Of a stretch of DNA of 55,713 nucleotides, positions 7,760-15,533 are shown piece by piece (position 1 is the stretch's first letter; every line of letters starts with the position of its first letter). Under the pieces are notes generated by a model. That model did not search any database and had not been told where the DNA came from. It saw only the letters and a program-made list of their open reading frames with translations. The stretch comes from an uncultured Lachnospiraceae bacterium (GTDB taxonomy: Bacteria; Bacillota; Clostridia; Lachnospirales; Lachnospiraceae). Position numbers and translations under genes: made by a program. The stretch covers positions 1 to 55,713 of the forward strand of contig CATLGW010000014.1 of assembly GCA_949948715.1 (NCBI GenBank), read 5' to 3'.

Positions 7760-8512
7760 TCATTCCCCGCAGTCTTTCACCACGCGCAGGGAGCCGGAGG
7801 CCAATCCCTCATAAAACTCCGCCACGTCCGAATTGTCCAGGTAAATATTGATGCGCTGCGCAGAGGACACGGTGTCCGACGGGTCGATGGCCACACCGGA
7901 GGCGTCGAAGGCCTGTACGACATACAGGCTGCTCCAGGCAGGCACGGCCTCTGCTTCTGTGGCGCTTCCCGGCGGCTCCTGGCTTTCTCCCAGGCTCCCT
8001 CCTGTGCCCTGCGGACCTGACACCACATACACATGAATGCGGTCCCCTGCCCGCAGAACCCCGCCCACCATCTGGGACAGGTCCTCCGCCTTGACGCCGG
8101 CTATGACAGGATCCTCCATCCCGGCTGTCACCTCGTCCAGGGTTTCGAACAGGCCTGACGTGGCAAAGGTCCCCTGGTCCAGCGTTACCCGCGCAACCAA
8201 GCCGTCCAACTGCCCCGGGTCGGTGATGGCCGCGGCTGGTATAACCGACGCGTCCACCGTGGCTGCACGGAAATATCCGTTAAAGTTGTCAGCCGTGATC
8301 AGCGTCCCCTTGGGGATACTGCCGGACGCGGCGTACACCGTCCCCTTCTCGTAGTCTGACAGCGCGCTCTTTGCCGCGTTGATCAGCACCAAGTAAATAA
8401 TCACCGCCGCCACTGTGGCCACCGCCATCACCCCGGGCAGGATGCTCCCGCCCTTCCCTTCCTTCTTTTCCCTTTTCTCTTTTTTCCCCTTCTTCCCTTC
8501 CCTGCTCCTCAT
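7760..8512 (-). CDS. CpaB/RcpC-like SAF-domain pilus assembly protein
   Basis: 250 residues. A very basic N-terminus (Lys/Glu runs, residues 1-22) is followed by one membrane segment (about 26-45) and an extracellular SAF domain (about 60-140: GSIPKGTLITADNF, then ARVTLDQGTFATSGLFE), then a beta-rich C-terminal part with AGDRIHVYVV. This matches the CpaB/RcpC family, which in Tad systems helps pilus assembly at the envelope. The start has GAGAGG just upstream. Last gene of the contiguous pilus operon, 12 bases after the TadE-like gene. The acidic/Gly-rich loop near residues 175-195 is low complexity. Confidence 0.8.
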   Translation of the reverse strand: MRSREGKKGKKEKREKKEGKGGSILPGVMAVATVAAVIIYLVLINAAKSALSDYEKGTVYAASGSIPKGTLITADNFNGYFRAATVDASVIPAAAITDPGQLDGLVARVTLDQGTFATSGLFETLDEVTAGMEDPVIAGVKAEDLSQMVGGVLRAGDRIHVYVVSGPQGTGGSLGESQEPPGSATEAEAVPAWSSLYVVQAFDASGVAIDPSDTVSSAQRINIYLDNSDVAEFYEGLASGSLRVVKDCGE

Positions 8513-8524
8513 CTTTCCTCTCCC

Positions 8525-9067
8525 TTAATCGCTGACGATATCCACCAGCTTCTCCTTCGTTGCGTCCACCTGTATGTCGAATAGCCCCGTAACCGGATAC
8601 GTGATCCGGCTGTATACGCTGGTGGACGCCACCGCCTCCCCGGTGGGCGCCGCCACGCTGCCAAGCCCTCCCGCTACCGTGTAGCTGGCGGTGCGCTCCC
8701 CGTAGGTATAGACGTCCACGTCGCTGCCGCGCACGTTGTAGACCGTGTATTCTAAAATTTCCACAGGACCCGCCATAAGGGCGTCCTCTCTCATCCACTG
8801 CTCATTTAACTGCATATTGTAGCGCAGCGCATCCTGGTACAGGGCGTAGGCCGAATCCGGATCCTCCACCAGAATCCGGTGGGTGGCCCCGTACTCTCTT
8901 ACATCCACCAGAGCGGAGGCCAGGTTGGAGGCCGCCAGCGCGTCCTCCGTCCTCCGCCCCATGGCCCGCCACAGGTATTCCTGGCACATCACGGCGATCA
9001 CGGCCATCGCAAAGGTCATGGCAAACAATGTCACTGCCAGGCTCACCTGGCCTTTCCTTTTCCTCAT
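8525..9067 (-). CDS. TadE/TadG-like pseudopilin
   Basis: 180 residues with a short basic N-terminus (MRKRKGQVSLAV), one hydrophobic helix (residues 9-28), and an extracellular remainder without Cys pairs. This is the TadE/TadG layout: minor pilins anchored by an N-terminal helix. GGGAGG nine bases upstream supports the ATG. Lies between a second TadE-like gene and cpaB, with gaps of about 12-15 bases, so it is in one operon with them. Precise class (TadE or TadG) is not decidable by eye. Confidence 0.7.
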   Translation of the reverse strand: MRKRKGQVSLAVTLFAMTFAMAVIAVMCQEYLWRAMGRRTEDALAASNLASALVDVREYGATHRILVEDPDSAYALYQDALRYNMQLNEQWMREDALMAGPVEILEYTVYNVRGSDVDVYTYGERTASYTVAGGLGSVAAPTGEAVASTSVYSRITYPVTGLFDIQVDATKEKLVDIVSD

Positions 9068-9081
9068 GCCCCGATTCCTCC

Positions 9082-9501
9082 CTAATATTTCGCGGTGCTG
9101 GACATCCGTATCCGAACGGGAAATCCGGCGTCCTCAAACACATAATCGAACATCCCGCCTCCCGCCATATTTAAGGCCTCCAGGGGAAGGGTGCACTGGA
9201 TCTCCAGGTAAACCGCATTCCCGTACCCCGCCTCGGACAGGGTGCTGCCCGTCAGGTCGATGTTTTCCGCCCCATAGTCTGCCAGGGTCTGCTGCAGTTC
9301 CGCGCGCCCTGAGGACGACAGGCACCCTTCCGTTTCCATCCGCAGCAGATACTTCCGCGCCACCATGTCCAGGTCCTCCTTGGCCATGACCATCTTTGTC
9401 ATGTCAATAAACGCCAGACACAAAATGAACATAGCCACGGTAGCCAGGAGGGCGGGCAGGGTCTGCAGCAGCGCGCCGCTGCGTTTCTTCCCGGGCATCA
9501 T
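9082..9501 (-). CDS. TadE-like pseudopilin
   Basis: About 140 residues from the ATG at 9501, which overlaps the stop of the Flp pilin gene (TAATG), indicating coupled translation; the next codon is also ATG. N-terminus MMPGKKRSG, then a membrane helix (about 12-32), then DMTKMVMAKEDLDMVARKYLLRMETEG, a conserved type of helix seen after the membrane segment of TadE proteins. The soluble part is beta-rich and ends MSSTAKY. Probably a minor pilin or pilus assembly factor of the Tad machine encoded around it. Confidence 0.7.
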   Translation of the reverse strand: MMPGKKRSGALLQTLPALLATVAMFILCLAFIDMTKMVMAKEDLDMVARKYLLRMETEGCLSSSGRAELQQTLADYGAENIDLTGSTLSEAGYGNAVYLEIQCTLPLEALNMAGGGMFDYVFEDAGFPVRIRMSSTAKY

Positions 9502-9749
9502 TACATCCCCAGGATGCCCTGGGCCTTGGTGGTCAGGTTGCCCACAATGGTGGTAATGAAGGTCGAAAGCTGCTCCTTCATCACGATGCACAGCAGCAGG
9601 GCAATAATGCACAGGCCCACCGTTACCAGGATCCCGTCGATGCCCTCCCGCTTCCGGAAGCATCCATAGAAGCGCCTGCACCCCTCCCATGCGGCCTCTC
9701 TTATTTTCTCGGTTCCACTCATTGCCTTTTTCTTCATAAACTCTCTCAT
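9501..9749 (-). CDS. Flp-type pilin subunit candidate
   Basis: 82 residues: a basic, Trp/Arg-containing N-terminal leader (residues 1-36), then GIDGILVTVGLCIIALLLCIVMKEQL, shown here only as the hydrophobic helix of residues 37-62, and a short polar tail with Thr and Gly. Size, single helix and position between TadC and the TadE genes fit the Gram-positive major pilin slot of Tad operons. The prepilin peptidase at 1115-1735 would cleave near the REG-I junction at residues 34-38. GGAGG is seven bases before the ATG. The leader is longer than usual, so the identification as pilin is likely but not certain. Confidence 0.65.
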   Translation of the reverse strand: MREFMKKKAMSGTEKIREAAWEGCRRFYGCFRKREGIDGILVTVGLCIIALLLCIVMKEQLSTFITTIVGNLTTKAQGILGM

Positions 9750-9779
9750 TGCCTTTCCTCCATTTCTCTCTTTCTCATT

Positions 9780-10628
9780 TTACAGTTGTCCCGCAGCCCC
9801 CAGGATGTAGGTAACGCAGGCGTACAGTATAACGGCGATGGCCGCCGCAAACACCACAATGATGCACACTGTGGTAAAGCGGTTCAGCTCCTCCTTCTTT
9901 CGCAAAAGCAGGGCCGCCTCCATGTCCTTGATCTGGTCCGCCATGTCCCGCAGGGGATCCACGGCCTGGCCGGACTCCTGGGCCTGCTTCAGAATGATAC
10001 ACAGGGAATCAATGAATCCGTTCCCGAATTTTTTCTGGAAACGGTCCACCGCCTCACCAAAGGAACTGTGTACAAAAAGGTCGCTGGACAGCTCCTCCAG
10101 ACCCTGCCGCAGCCGCCCTCTGGGGAGGCTGCGGTGGCATTCAACCAGTGCGTCCGTCACATGGATGCCGGCTTCGATCTGCATGGACAGGGAATTGTAC
10201 AGACTCTCTAACTGTGCTGTCATCTTTCTGTTATCCTGGCTGTTCATGCGTTTTAAAAGCACCCCCGGAAGCTGCCAGCCTGCCGCTACGGCCAGGGTTC
10301 CAAGAAGCGGGTGGATGCCCAGGCCCAAAGCGAACGCTACGGCAGCGGACACCATCTTTACCGCCAGATACTTTACGGGATCCATCCAGGCCCCGTAATG
10401 GAACGCCGCGCCGTGGGCTGTCAGGAATGCGTCGATGGCGTCATACTGGAACCATCCGCCCCTCTGCCGGTGCAGCCTCCTGTCCACCCGCCTGTAAACG
10501 GCTGCCACGGCCCGGCCGGGGTGGAAGGACCGCCCCGCCCATATCAGAATCCCGGCCGCCAAGGCGGCTGTCAGGACAGACGCTGCCTGGATGCCCATTG
10601 CGATCTGCTCCGGTTCCATTTCTCTCAC
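9780..10628 (-). CDS. tadC: TadC-like inner-membrane platform protein (T2SF domain)
   Basis: 282 residues with an N-terminal membrane segment (about 14-31), a central pair (about 85-120), and a C-terminal helix (about 250-275). The cytoplasmic part holds the type II secretion F domain: LYNSLSMQIEAGIHVTDALVECHRSLP, with the following EAVDRFQKKFGNGFIDSLCIILKQAQESGQ. It forms the rotor platform with TadB that couples ATPase motion to pilin insertion. GTG at 10628 and ATG at 10619 are both possible starts; neither has a perfect ribosome binding site. It lies 12 bases after tadB and 30 before the pilin gene. Confidence 0.8.
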   Translation of the reverse strand: MREMEPEQIAMGIQAASVLTAALAAGILIWAGRSFHPGRAVAAVYRRVDRRLHRQRGGWFQYDAIDAFLTAHGAAFHYGAWMDPVKYLAVKMVSAAVAFALGLGIHPLLGTLAVAAGWQLPGVLLKRMNSQDNRKMTAQLESLYNSLSMQIEAGIHVTDALVECHRSLPRGRLRQGLEELSSDLFVHSSFGEAVDRFQKKFGNGFIDSLCIILKQAQESGQAVDPLRDMADQIKDMEAALLLRKKEELNRFTTVCIIVVFAAAIAVILYACVTYILGAAGQL

Positions 10629-10640
10629 TTACCTTTTCAC

Positions 10641-11603
10641 CTACCTTTCCGTCAGGGCAATCTTGCCAAAGAATACGGCGTAAGTTGCCAGGATCACCGC
10701 CAGGCCAGCCAGCCCCACCGGATCTTTGAACAGGATGTCCCATATGGGGCTCTCAATCAAGCCCCCCACTATGCCAAACGCCGCCAGCAAGAGCCCCGAC
10801 ATAATGACCATGGTGACCACCGCCTCATCCCCCACGGCCTTCCGCTCCCGCTTGGACCGCTGCTCCTCCGCTACCAGCCTCCTGCAACTGCTTACCAGCT
10901 TTTTGTAATTGGCGGAATAATGGGCACAGCTTTCTATGTGGCAGATGATTTCCTTGAAACGAGGATGCTCTATCTTACTCGCCAGGGCATACAGGGCGGA
11001 GGAGGCGTCCCCGGAGGTCTGGGCGTCATAATAGCACTCCTCCAGGGCAGAACACAGCGGCTCTGGCATAAACCGGCTGATTTGAAGAAACACCCTCGTA
11101 ACCTCCCCGGAGGTGATGCTGTAATTCCCCAGGAACTCCAAAAACTCCGCCAAGCTCCTGTCCACTGCCCTGTATGCCCTGGCTGCCAGGACAGCTTCCG
11201 CCATCCGGATCCCAAGCAGGTACGCTGTGGCGCCCAGAATACCCACCGCAGGATTCCTCGTCAGGATCCACAAGCTAAAGTAAAGACACCCCGCCGACAC
11301 CAGGGCGGACAACAGGAAAAATTCAAATCGCAGCCCGGGGAACCGGCGCTCCAGTCCGCTGTAGACATATCTTTGGGCTTCCCTTTTCAGAATCCTTCCC
11401 AGCCCCCTTTCCTCTGCCCCCGTCTGGGCCAATGCCAGGCTCCTGGCTTTTCTGGCCCGCTCCACAGACAGGGCGTCCAGCTTCCGGTAGCTGTCGAACA
11501 ACTTTTGCTGCAGCACCCGCTCCCGCCCCAAGTAGTAAATCCCGCTGGCAAAGGCTGCCAGGAGGCTGATAAACAGGCCTGCCTGCAATGCTATAAATTC
11601 CAT
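10641..11603 (-). CDS. tadB: TadB-like platform protein (T2SF domain)
   Basis: 320 residues. N-terminal membrane helix (5-25), a basic cytoplasmic linker, two central membrane helices (about 93-130), a T2SF-type helical domain (LAEFLEFLGNYSITSGEVTRVFLQISRFMP), and two C-terminal helices. AGGAGG five bases before the ATG makes the start secure. It sits between the ATPase and TadC genes, the standard Tad order, and should pair with TadC in the membrane. Sequence is divergent from classical TadB, but order and topology make the call firm. Confidence 0.8.
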   Translation of the reverse strand: MEFIALQAGLFISLLAAFASGIYYLGRERVLQQKLFDSYRKLDALSVERARKARSLALAQTGAEERGLGRILKREAQRYVYSGLERRFPGLRFEFFLLSALVSAGCLYFSLWILTRNPAVGILGATAYLLGIRMAEAVLAARAYRAVDRSLAEFLEFLGNYSITSGEVTRVFLQISRFMPEPLCSALEECYYDAQTSGDASSALYALASKIEHPRFKEIICHIESCAHYSANYKKLVSSCRRLVAEEQRSKRERKAVGDEAVVTMVIMSGLLLAAFGIVGGLIESPIWDILFKDPVGLAGLAVILATYAVFFGKIALTER

Positions 11604-11623
11604 AAATGCCTCCTTTTCTCCCC

Positions 11624-12883
11624 TTAGATCACAGGGATTCCCACGATATCCTCCCGCACATATGGGATCTCATTGGCCTCCTTCTCTCTCCTGGCCAGCT
11701 CGGCATCCACGTACAGCTTCCGATACAGGATATTTTTGACTTTTTGGGACCAGCCGATGACATCATACACCTGGCACACCTTGTAACCGCGCATGAATAC
11801 CACCGTGTGGAAGCAGGACAGCATCTTCATCAGCTCGTCCCGGGAGTACTGGCTCCCGTACATACTGTAGTCCGCCACCTTTTCCAGGGCTTTGTCCGCG
11901 GAAGGGGCATGGATGGTGGCGGCGCAAATCTGGCCTGTGTAGGCCGCGTTCAACAGGTACATGGCTTCCTCCCCCTTGACCTCACCCACAATGAAATAGT
12001 CCACATCCATGGTCAGGCCCGCGATGCTGATATCTTTCAGGTCGTAGGATACCTGGCTCTCCGCCATACCAGGCAGAGAGTGCAGGAACATCATGTCCGG
12101 GTGTCCCTTCGTAGTCAGCTCGTCGGCCTGCTGCGTGATCAGCACGGACCTGTCCTCCGGGATGGTCTCCTTCAGCGCATTCAGGATCGTGGTCTTGCCG
12201 GAGGAATTGCCCCCGCAGATCAGCGTGGATCCCTCCCGGAACCGCTCCACCAGCATTTCCGCCACCTCCCCGGACATCATGCCCGCTTTCACCAGGGCGG
12301 GCATTTCCGGGAAATTTTTTGGTACCTTACGGATGCACAGGTAGGGCTGCTCATAGGTGGTAAGCAGGGGCATCACCACCGTAAAACGCAGGATGAAATC
12401 CTCGCTGCTCCCCACATCCGTAAAGCGTTGTATAGCATTTAAATTGGAGATGTTCACATGGTTGCGGGTGGCAAGCATATCGATGAAGCTCCGATATTCC
12501 TGGGCAGATCCAAACTTGACGTCAGCCGCCATTCTCCTGCCCTTTCTCTTGATCCGGATACTGTCGTGCCGGACGCACCGGATGTCAGACACCTCGGGGC
12601 TGTTGATCAGGTTTGTCAGGCGGGAGTACCCGAAGATATACTGTTCAAACTGGGTCAGCGCACCGCACCTCACCTCCCGGCTGGTATCATAATACTGCAG
12701 GATATGCTCCCGCACGTCCCGCATAAATGCGTCCTGGCTGATCCGTTCCTGCCGCATCTGCAGGATTACCGGCTGTTTCGTGGTGGTATAGTCTGCTATC
12801 AGGATGCCAAACATTTCTTCAACATCCGTAACCTCCGGTTTTTTCTTTTTCCTTTGCCTTATGTCCTGTTCCTGTGTTCCCAA
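11624..12883 (-). CDS. tadA: TadA/CpaF-type pilus ATPase
   Basis: 419 residues, cytoplasmic secretion ATPase of the VirB11/GspE superfamily that powers Tad pilus assembly. Walker A is GGNSSGKTT near residue 225; the Asp-box region is around VLITQQADELTTKG, Walker B around TMDVDYFIVGEVKGEEA, and the His-box HAPSADKALEK follows. The N-terminal domain (about 1-150) is the alpha-helical CpaF part with the conserved SDIRCVRHDSIRIKRKGRR loop. The start is TTG, seven bases after GGGAGG. Second gene of the operon, 12 bases after the small coiled-coil protein. No TadZ/CpaE partner is encoded in the window. Confidence 0.9.
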   Translation of the reverse strand: MGTQEQDIRQRKKKKPEVTDVEEMFGILIADYTTTKQPVILQMRQERISQDAFMRDVREHILQYYDTSREVRCGALTQFEQYIFGYSRLTNLINSPEVSDIRCVRHDSIRIKRKGRRMAADVKFGSAQEYRSFIDMLATRNHVNISNLNAIQRFTDVGSSEDFILRFTVVMPLLTTYEQPYLCIRKVPKNFPEMPALVKAGMMSGEVAEMLVERFREGSTLICGGNSSGKTTILNALKETIPEDRSVLITQQADELTTKGHPDMMFLHSLPGMAESQVSYDLKDISIAGLTMDVDYFIVGEVKGEEAMYLLNAAYTGQICAATIHAPSADKALEKVADYSMYGSQYSRDELMKMLSCFHTVVFMRGYKVCQVYDVIGWSQKVKNILYRKLYVDAELARREKEANEIPYVREDIVGIPVI

Positions 12884-12895
12884 TGCTTACCCTCC

Positions 12896-13219
12896 CTATA
12901 GCGCCAACGCTACAATACAGACGATTACTCCGCAGATCCCCAGCAAACTCGCCAATGCGCATATTATACTTAACGCTGTCCTGATCCAGACAGGAAGCTG
13001 CGGAGTCTCGTAAATTATGGCAATTTCCTCCGGCAGCCCAATAGCCCGGCGATCCGCTTCCTCCTGAAGACCATGACGCTTCACTCCCTCCACCTGTTTC
13101 TCCAGCCCTTCCTTTTCTTCCGTCAGATGTCTCAGACGCAGATCGGCCTGCTCGTTCTCCTTCTCCACCTGAAGGGCAATGTCGATCAAGGCGTTGCACT
13201 TGGCCCTCAGGTATGCCAT
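12896..13219 (-). CDS. Small coiled-coil membrane protein heading the Tad operon
   Basis: About 107 residues. Residues 8-50 form a charged coiled coil (LRAKCNALIDIALQVEKENEQADLRLRH), and residues about 75-105 are a hydrophobic C-terminal anchor ending IVCIVALAL. I prefer the ATG at 13219, six bases after AGAGG; an in-frame TTG at 13234, with GGGAGG nine bases before it, would add five residues. It is the first gene of the pilus operon, just before the ATPase. No family recognised; a tail-anchored partner of the cytoplasmic motor, possibly replacing TadZ, is a guess. Confidence 0.6.
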   Translation of the reverse strand: MAYLRAKCNALIDIALQVEKENEQADLRLRHLTEEKEGLEKQVEGVKRHGLQEEADRRAIGLPEEIAIIYETPQLPVWIRTALSIICALASLLGICGVIVCIVALAL

Positions 13220-13303
13220 TTCTTCCTCTCCCAACCTCCCTTACCTCCCGCAAAAAAAATCCGTGTCCGCATGGACAGAATGAAGGATTGTTGTCTCACT
13301 GTC

Positions 13304-13344
13304 AATTAGTTTCTATGTTATATGATTCAAAATGAAACTAAATT
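13304..13344. promoter_or_regulatory. Inverted repeat upstream of the Tad operon
   Basis: Arms AATTAGTTTC and GAAACTAAATT (one-base bulge) are separated by 20 bases in AT-rich DNA 85 bases before the operon. The spacing of arm centres, about three helical turns, suits a dimeric regulator. I could not fix a single convincing promoter here; TTGACA at 13304-13299 on the minus strand is a good -35, but its -10 (CATTCT) is weak. Confidence 0.4.
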
Positions 13345-13467
13345 TTTAATATAATGTGAGATTAGACGAGATTGAGTATTTCCTGTGGAACCACAGATCG
13401 AATAATAAAGATAGAATACAGCGCATAAAAATATACCTGTAAACCCCCTTATTTGCTGCATTTTTCA

Positions 13468-13588
13468 CCTGAAGGGCATTACGGAAAATCTGAAAGAATT
13501 CATCATTTCTTTGCGGTAATATCTGAACGCTAATCCCTCCCAGCGCAAAAACTGAAAACCTCCGATTTATTGCGGCATAACCTGAAAA
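13468..13588 (+). repeat. Five spaced CTGAA motifs in the intergenic region
   Basis: CTGAA occurs at 13468, 13489, 13523, 13552 and 13582, each preceded by an A/T-rich stretch that begins GC 10-16 bases before, for example GCGGTAATATCTGAA and GCGGCATAACCTGAA. The last two intervals (29 and 30 bases) are near three helical turns. Positions 13235-13756 contain no convincing gene; an 85-codon frame at 13346-13603 lacks a good start and looks non-coding. Confidence 0.35.
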
Positions 13589-13699
13589 AATTTTCTTCAG
13601 CACATCAAATCCGCCTTCTGATTTATTCGTATATTTGTATTTTTGTATCTGTTATTAAGTTTAAATGTTTTTTGTGGATAAATCTGGAATTGAAAGAAC

Positions 13700-13723
13700 C
13701 GTCCCAACAAAATGTTCGGGACG
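13700..13723 (-). terminator. Terminator after the winged-helix gene
   Basis: Minus-strand arms CGTCCC and GGGACG with inner arms AACA and TGTT, followed by GTTCTTTC. It lies 33 bases after the stop at 13757 and separates that gene from the pilus operon. Confidence 0.55.
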
Positions 13724-13756
13724 CAAATAGACCTATTTAGACTAATAGGCTTGAGG

Positions 13757-14590
13757 TTACTCCAATATAATCTTGTGTACGAACTTTGGATTCAATATCC
13801 TGTTCCATTTACGCTTGTCCAGGGTCAATGCATTAGCCCGCGCAATGCTAGTATGTACGGCACTGACAAATTTTCTGTGTATCTGTGGCTTAAGCCGCTC
13901 CCCGTATTGGAGCAGCAGCTTCACCGTCTCCTTCAGACTCTCCTTAGTAAAGACCAGGTGATCCCTCCTGCAGACTACTTGCCCCAGATGCGACTGCATA
14001 TTCTGCAGATCGGTAGGGGATGTGTCCTTGTAAATTTCCGACATGGGCACTATCACATAGGACTTATTTCTGATATGGAACGAAAAATATTTTCTCAGTC
14101 TTCCCAGGTACTCCCTGAGCGTCCTCACAGTGACCTGGAACATCCGACAATAATTCTCATAAAAACGCTCCACGGACATAAAGCATTTTCTGTTATTCCC
14201 ACAACTTCTCATCAGCATCATGGCCAAAAGTTTCTCATTTGCTTTCATTTCCCTGAATTTGGAATTATAGAAAATGTCATGTCCCGTGCTTACATAGCCT
14301 TCCTCCATTGCCCCCTTATAGGAGAAATCATTGTCCTGGATCACAATATCCCAGTCCCCATAATGCGCTTTCTCCAAACGAATCAGCCCCTTATCACACA
14401 GGGACGCCATCGTCACATAAAAGGTCTGATAGGAAATATTAATGGCCGCACATATTTTCCTGTAATAGACGCCGTATACCTTACCGTAATCATCCTGATA
14501 ATGAGAGATTTCCAAGATAAAATCAACCTCGGCTTTGGTCAGATGTGCCTTCGCCATCCTGTCCAAAATCCGATTTTTGATTTTCTGCAC
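13757..14590 (-). CDS. Winged-helix DNA-binding protein of unknown role
   Basis: 277 residues from a GTG at 14590, seven bases after GGGAGG; an upstream in-frame GTG at 14608 overlaps that ribosome binding site and is less likely. Residues about 10-75 fit a helix-turn-helix or winged-helix fold (LTKAEVDFILEISHY, then ICAAINISYQTFYVTMASL, then GLIRLEK). A second similar unit may lie at about 115-165 (KLLAMMLMR, QVTVRTLREYLGRL). The C-terminal 80 residues are basic. The architecture recalls replication-initiator-like and DnaD-like paired winged helices. It follows the cotJ operon by 31 bases and could be co-transcribed with it. Target unknown. Confidence 0.65.
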   Translation of the reverse strand: MQKIKNRILDRMAKAHLTKAEVDFILEISHYQDDYGKVYGVYYRKICAAINISYQTFYVTMASLCDKGLIRLEKAHYGDWDIVIQDNDFSYKGAMEEGYVSTGHDIFYNSKFREMKANEKLLAMMLMRSCGNNRKCFMSVERFYENYCRMFQVTVRTLREYLGRLRKYFSFHIRNKSYVIVPMSEIYKDTSPTDLQNMQSHLGQVVCRRDHLVFTKESLKETVKLLLQYGERLKPQIHRKFVSAVHTSIARANALTLDKRKWNRILNPKFVHKIILE

Positions 14591-14620
14591 GGCACACCCT
14601 CCCTTCACAGAAGGTTGTGT

Positions 14621-15043
14621 TTACAGGGCCGCACCATCTGCCGCCATATCCTCTGTCAAGTCCGTGATAGGATCTCCCTTAACCTGGAATTCACAGGCGT
14701 TGAAGGGAATCCCACCCGCGGCCTGGGGCCATACGCCCACCGTGTGATCCACATAGTAATTTGCGAAACCGCTTTTCTCGATTTCTTCCATGGACAGATT
14801 CCTGGTAAGCTGATGCACGATGGTCCCCACCATCTCCAGATGCGCCAGCTCCTCCGTGCCGATATCCGTCAGTAGCCCCGCCACCTCGCGATAGGGAACG
14901 GAATATCTCTGGGACAGGTATCTCATGCTGGCGGCAAGCTCTCCGTCAGGACCGCCAAACTGCGAGATAATCGCCTGTGCCAGTTTTGCGTTGGGCTCCT
15001 TAATATTCACCGGAAACTGCAATCTTTTCTCATAATTCCACAT
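14621..15043 (-). CDS. cotJC: CotJC-like spore coat manganese catalase, C-terminally truncated
   Basis: CotJC proteins are spore-coat members of the manganese catalase family, usually about 190 residues. This one stops at 140. It retains GELAASMRYLSQRYS and DIGTEELAHLEMVGTIVHQL, which carry part of the metal-binding Glu/His set, and the following GDPITDLTEDMAAD. It then ends in a short tail GAAL instead of the family's last helices, which normally carry a Glu-x-x-x-His pair (EREVVH type). None of the other frames downstream resumes the missing part. It may have lost catalase activity and kept a structural role. Begins one base after cotJB. Confidence 0.8.
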   Translation of the reverse strand: MWNYEKRLQFPVNIKEPNAKLAQAIISQFGGPDGELAASMRYLSQRYSVPYREVAGLLTDIGTEELAHLEMVGTIVHQLTRNLSMEEIEKSGFANYYVDHTVGVWPQAAGGIPFNACEFQVKGDPITDLTEDMAADGAAL

Positions 15044-15298
15044 TTAACCGCACGCTCCTTCCCAGGGCAGGGGAGCCATTCCCCATCTCCACTCCTTGTC
15101 ACTCTCGGCCATCTCCTTGGTCAGGGGAAAATATTTCTGGGCAAACTCCCTGCTCATCTGGTGCTTGATCCGCGCGTAATGATTAAAATACTCCATGGCA
15201 TTGCGGTCAAAGGGGTGGGTATCCAGATACTCCGTTAGTTCCACCAGCACAAAGTCCACAATTCCGATATCCCTAAGCAGCTTTTCCTGACCTCCCAT
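15044..15298 (-). CDS. cotJB: Spore coat protein CotJB
   Basis: About 84 residues, normal for CotJB. Conserved features: a leading helix (EKLLRDIGIVDFVLVELTEYLDTHP), then DRNAMEYFNHYARIKHQMSREFAQKYFPLT, and an end rich in Trp/Pro (WRWGMAPLPWEG). CotJB joins CotJA and CotJC in the coat of the forespore. I place the start at the ATG that overlaps the cotJA stop (TGATG), nine bases after AAGGAG; another in-frame ATG at 15307 overlaps that ribosome binding site. Tight coupling with both neighbours. Confidence 0.85.
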   Translation of the reverse strand: MGGQEKLLRDIGIVDFVLVELTEYLDTHPFDRNAMEYFNHYARIKHQMSREFAQKYFPLTKEMAESDKEWRWGMAPLPWEGACG

Positions 15299-15465
15299 CA
15301 AACGCATCTCCTTCCCGTAAAAGGTTTATCCAGCTCCGGGAATACAGTCCCGATCCGATATGCTTTGTCCAGGTCGTCGAACATCCTGTCAAAATACTGC
15401 CAGGGCACATACGCCATAGCCACGGAAAAATCGTCACAGTTCTCATTGAACAAATGATCCTGCAT
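15298..15465 (-). CDS. cotJA: Spore coat-associated protein CotJA
   Basis: A 55-codon gene. The protein begins MQDHLFNENCDDFSVAMAYV and continues PWQYFDRMFDDLDKAYRIGT, then VFPELDKPFTGRRCV. The stretch AMAYVPWQ..F....D..KAY..GT.FPELDKPF is the conserved core of CotJA. GAGGAAAG six bases before the ATG supports the start, and the stop overlaps the cotJB start. First gene of cotJABC. A sporulation-type promoter lies about 30 bases upstream. Confidence 0.88.
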   Translation of the reverse strand: MQDHLFNENCDDFSVAMAYVPWQYFDRMFDDLDKAYRIGTVFPELDKPFTGRRCV

Positions 15466-15493
15466 ATTCTTCTTTCCTCATACTGTTTTTCTT

Positions 15494-15521
15494 TATAGTA
15501 TGAAAAAAAAAGAAAATCGTT
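15494..15521 (-). promoter_or_regulatory. Sporulation-type promoter of cotJABC
   Basis: Minus strand CATACTATA (15502-15494) matches the -10 of mother-cell sigma factors (CATACAAT for sigma E, CATANNNTA for sigma K). GAAC lies 16 bases upstream, as expected for sigma K, while a sigma E -35 (ATATT) is not visible; nine T residues fill part of the spacer. The family is sigma E dependent in Bacillus subtilis. Confidence 0.5.
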
Positions 15522-15533
15522 CTGCATAGGCCT

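Noticed and set aside
13346..13603. An 85-codon minus-strand frame in the gap before the Tad operon
   Set aside because: No good ribosome binding site, AT-rich composition and overlap with the CTGAA repeats; not protein-like enough.
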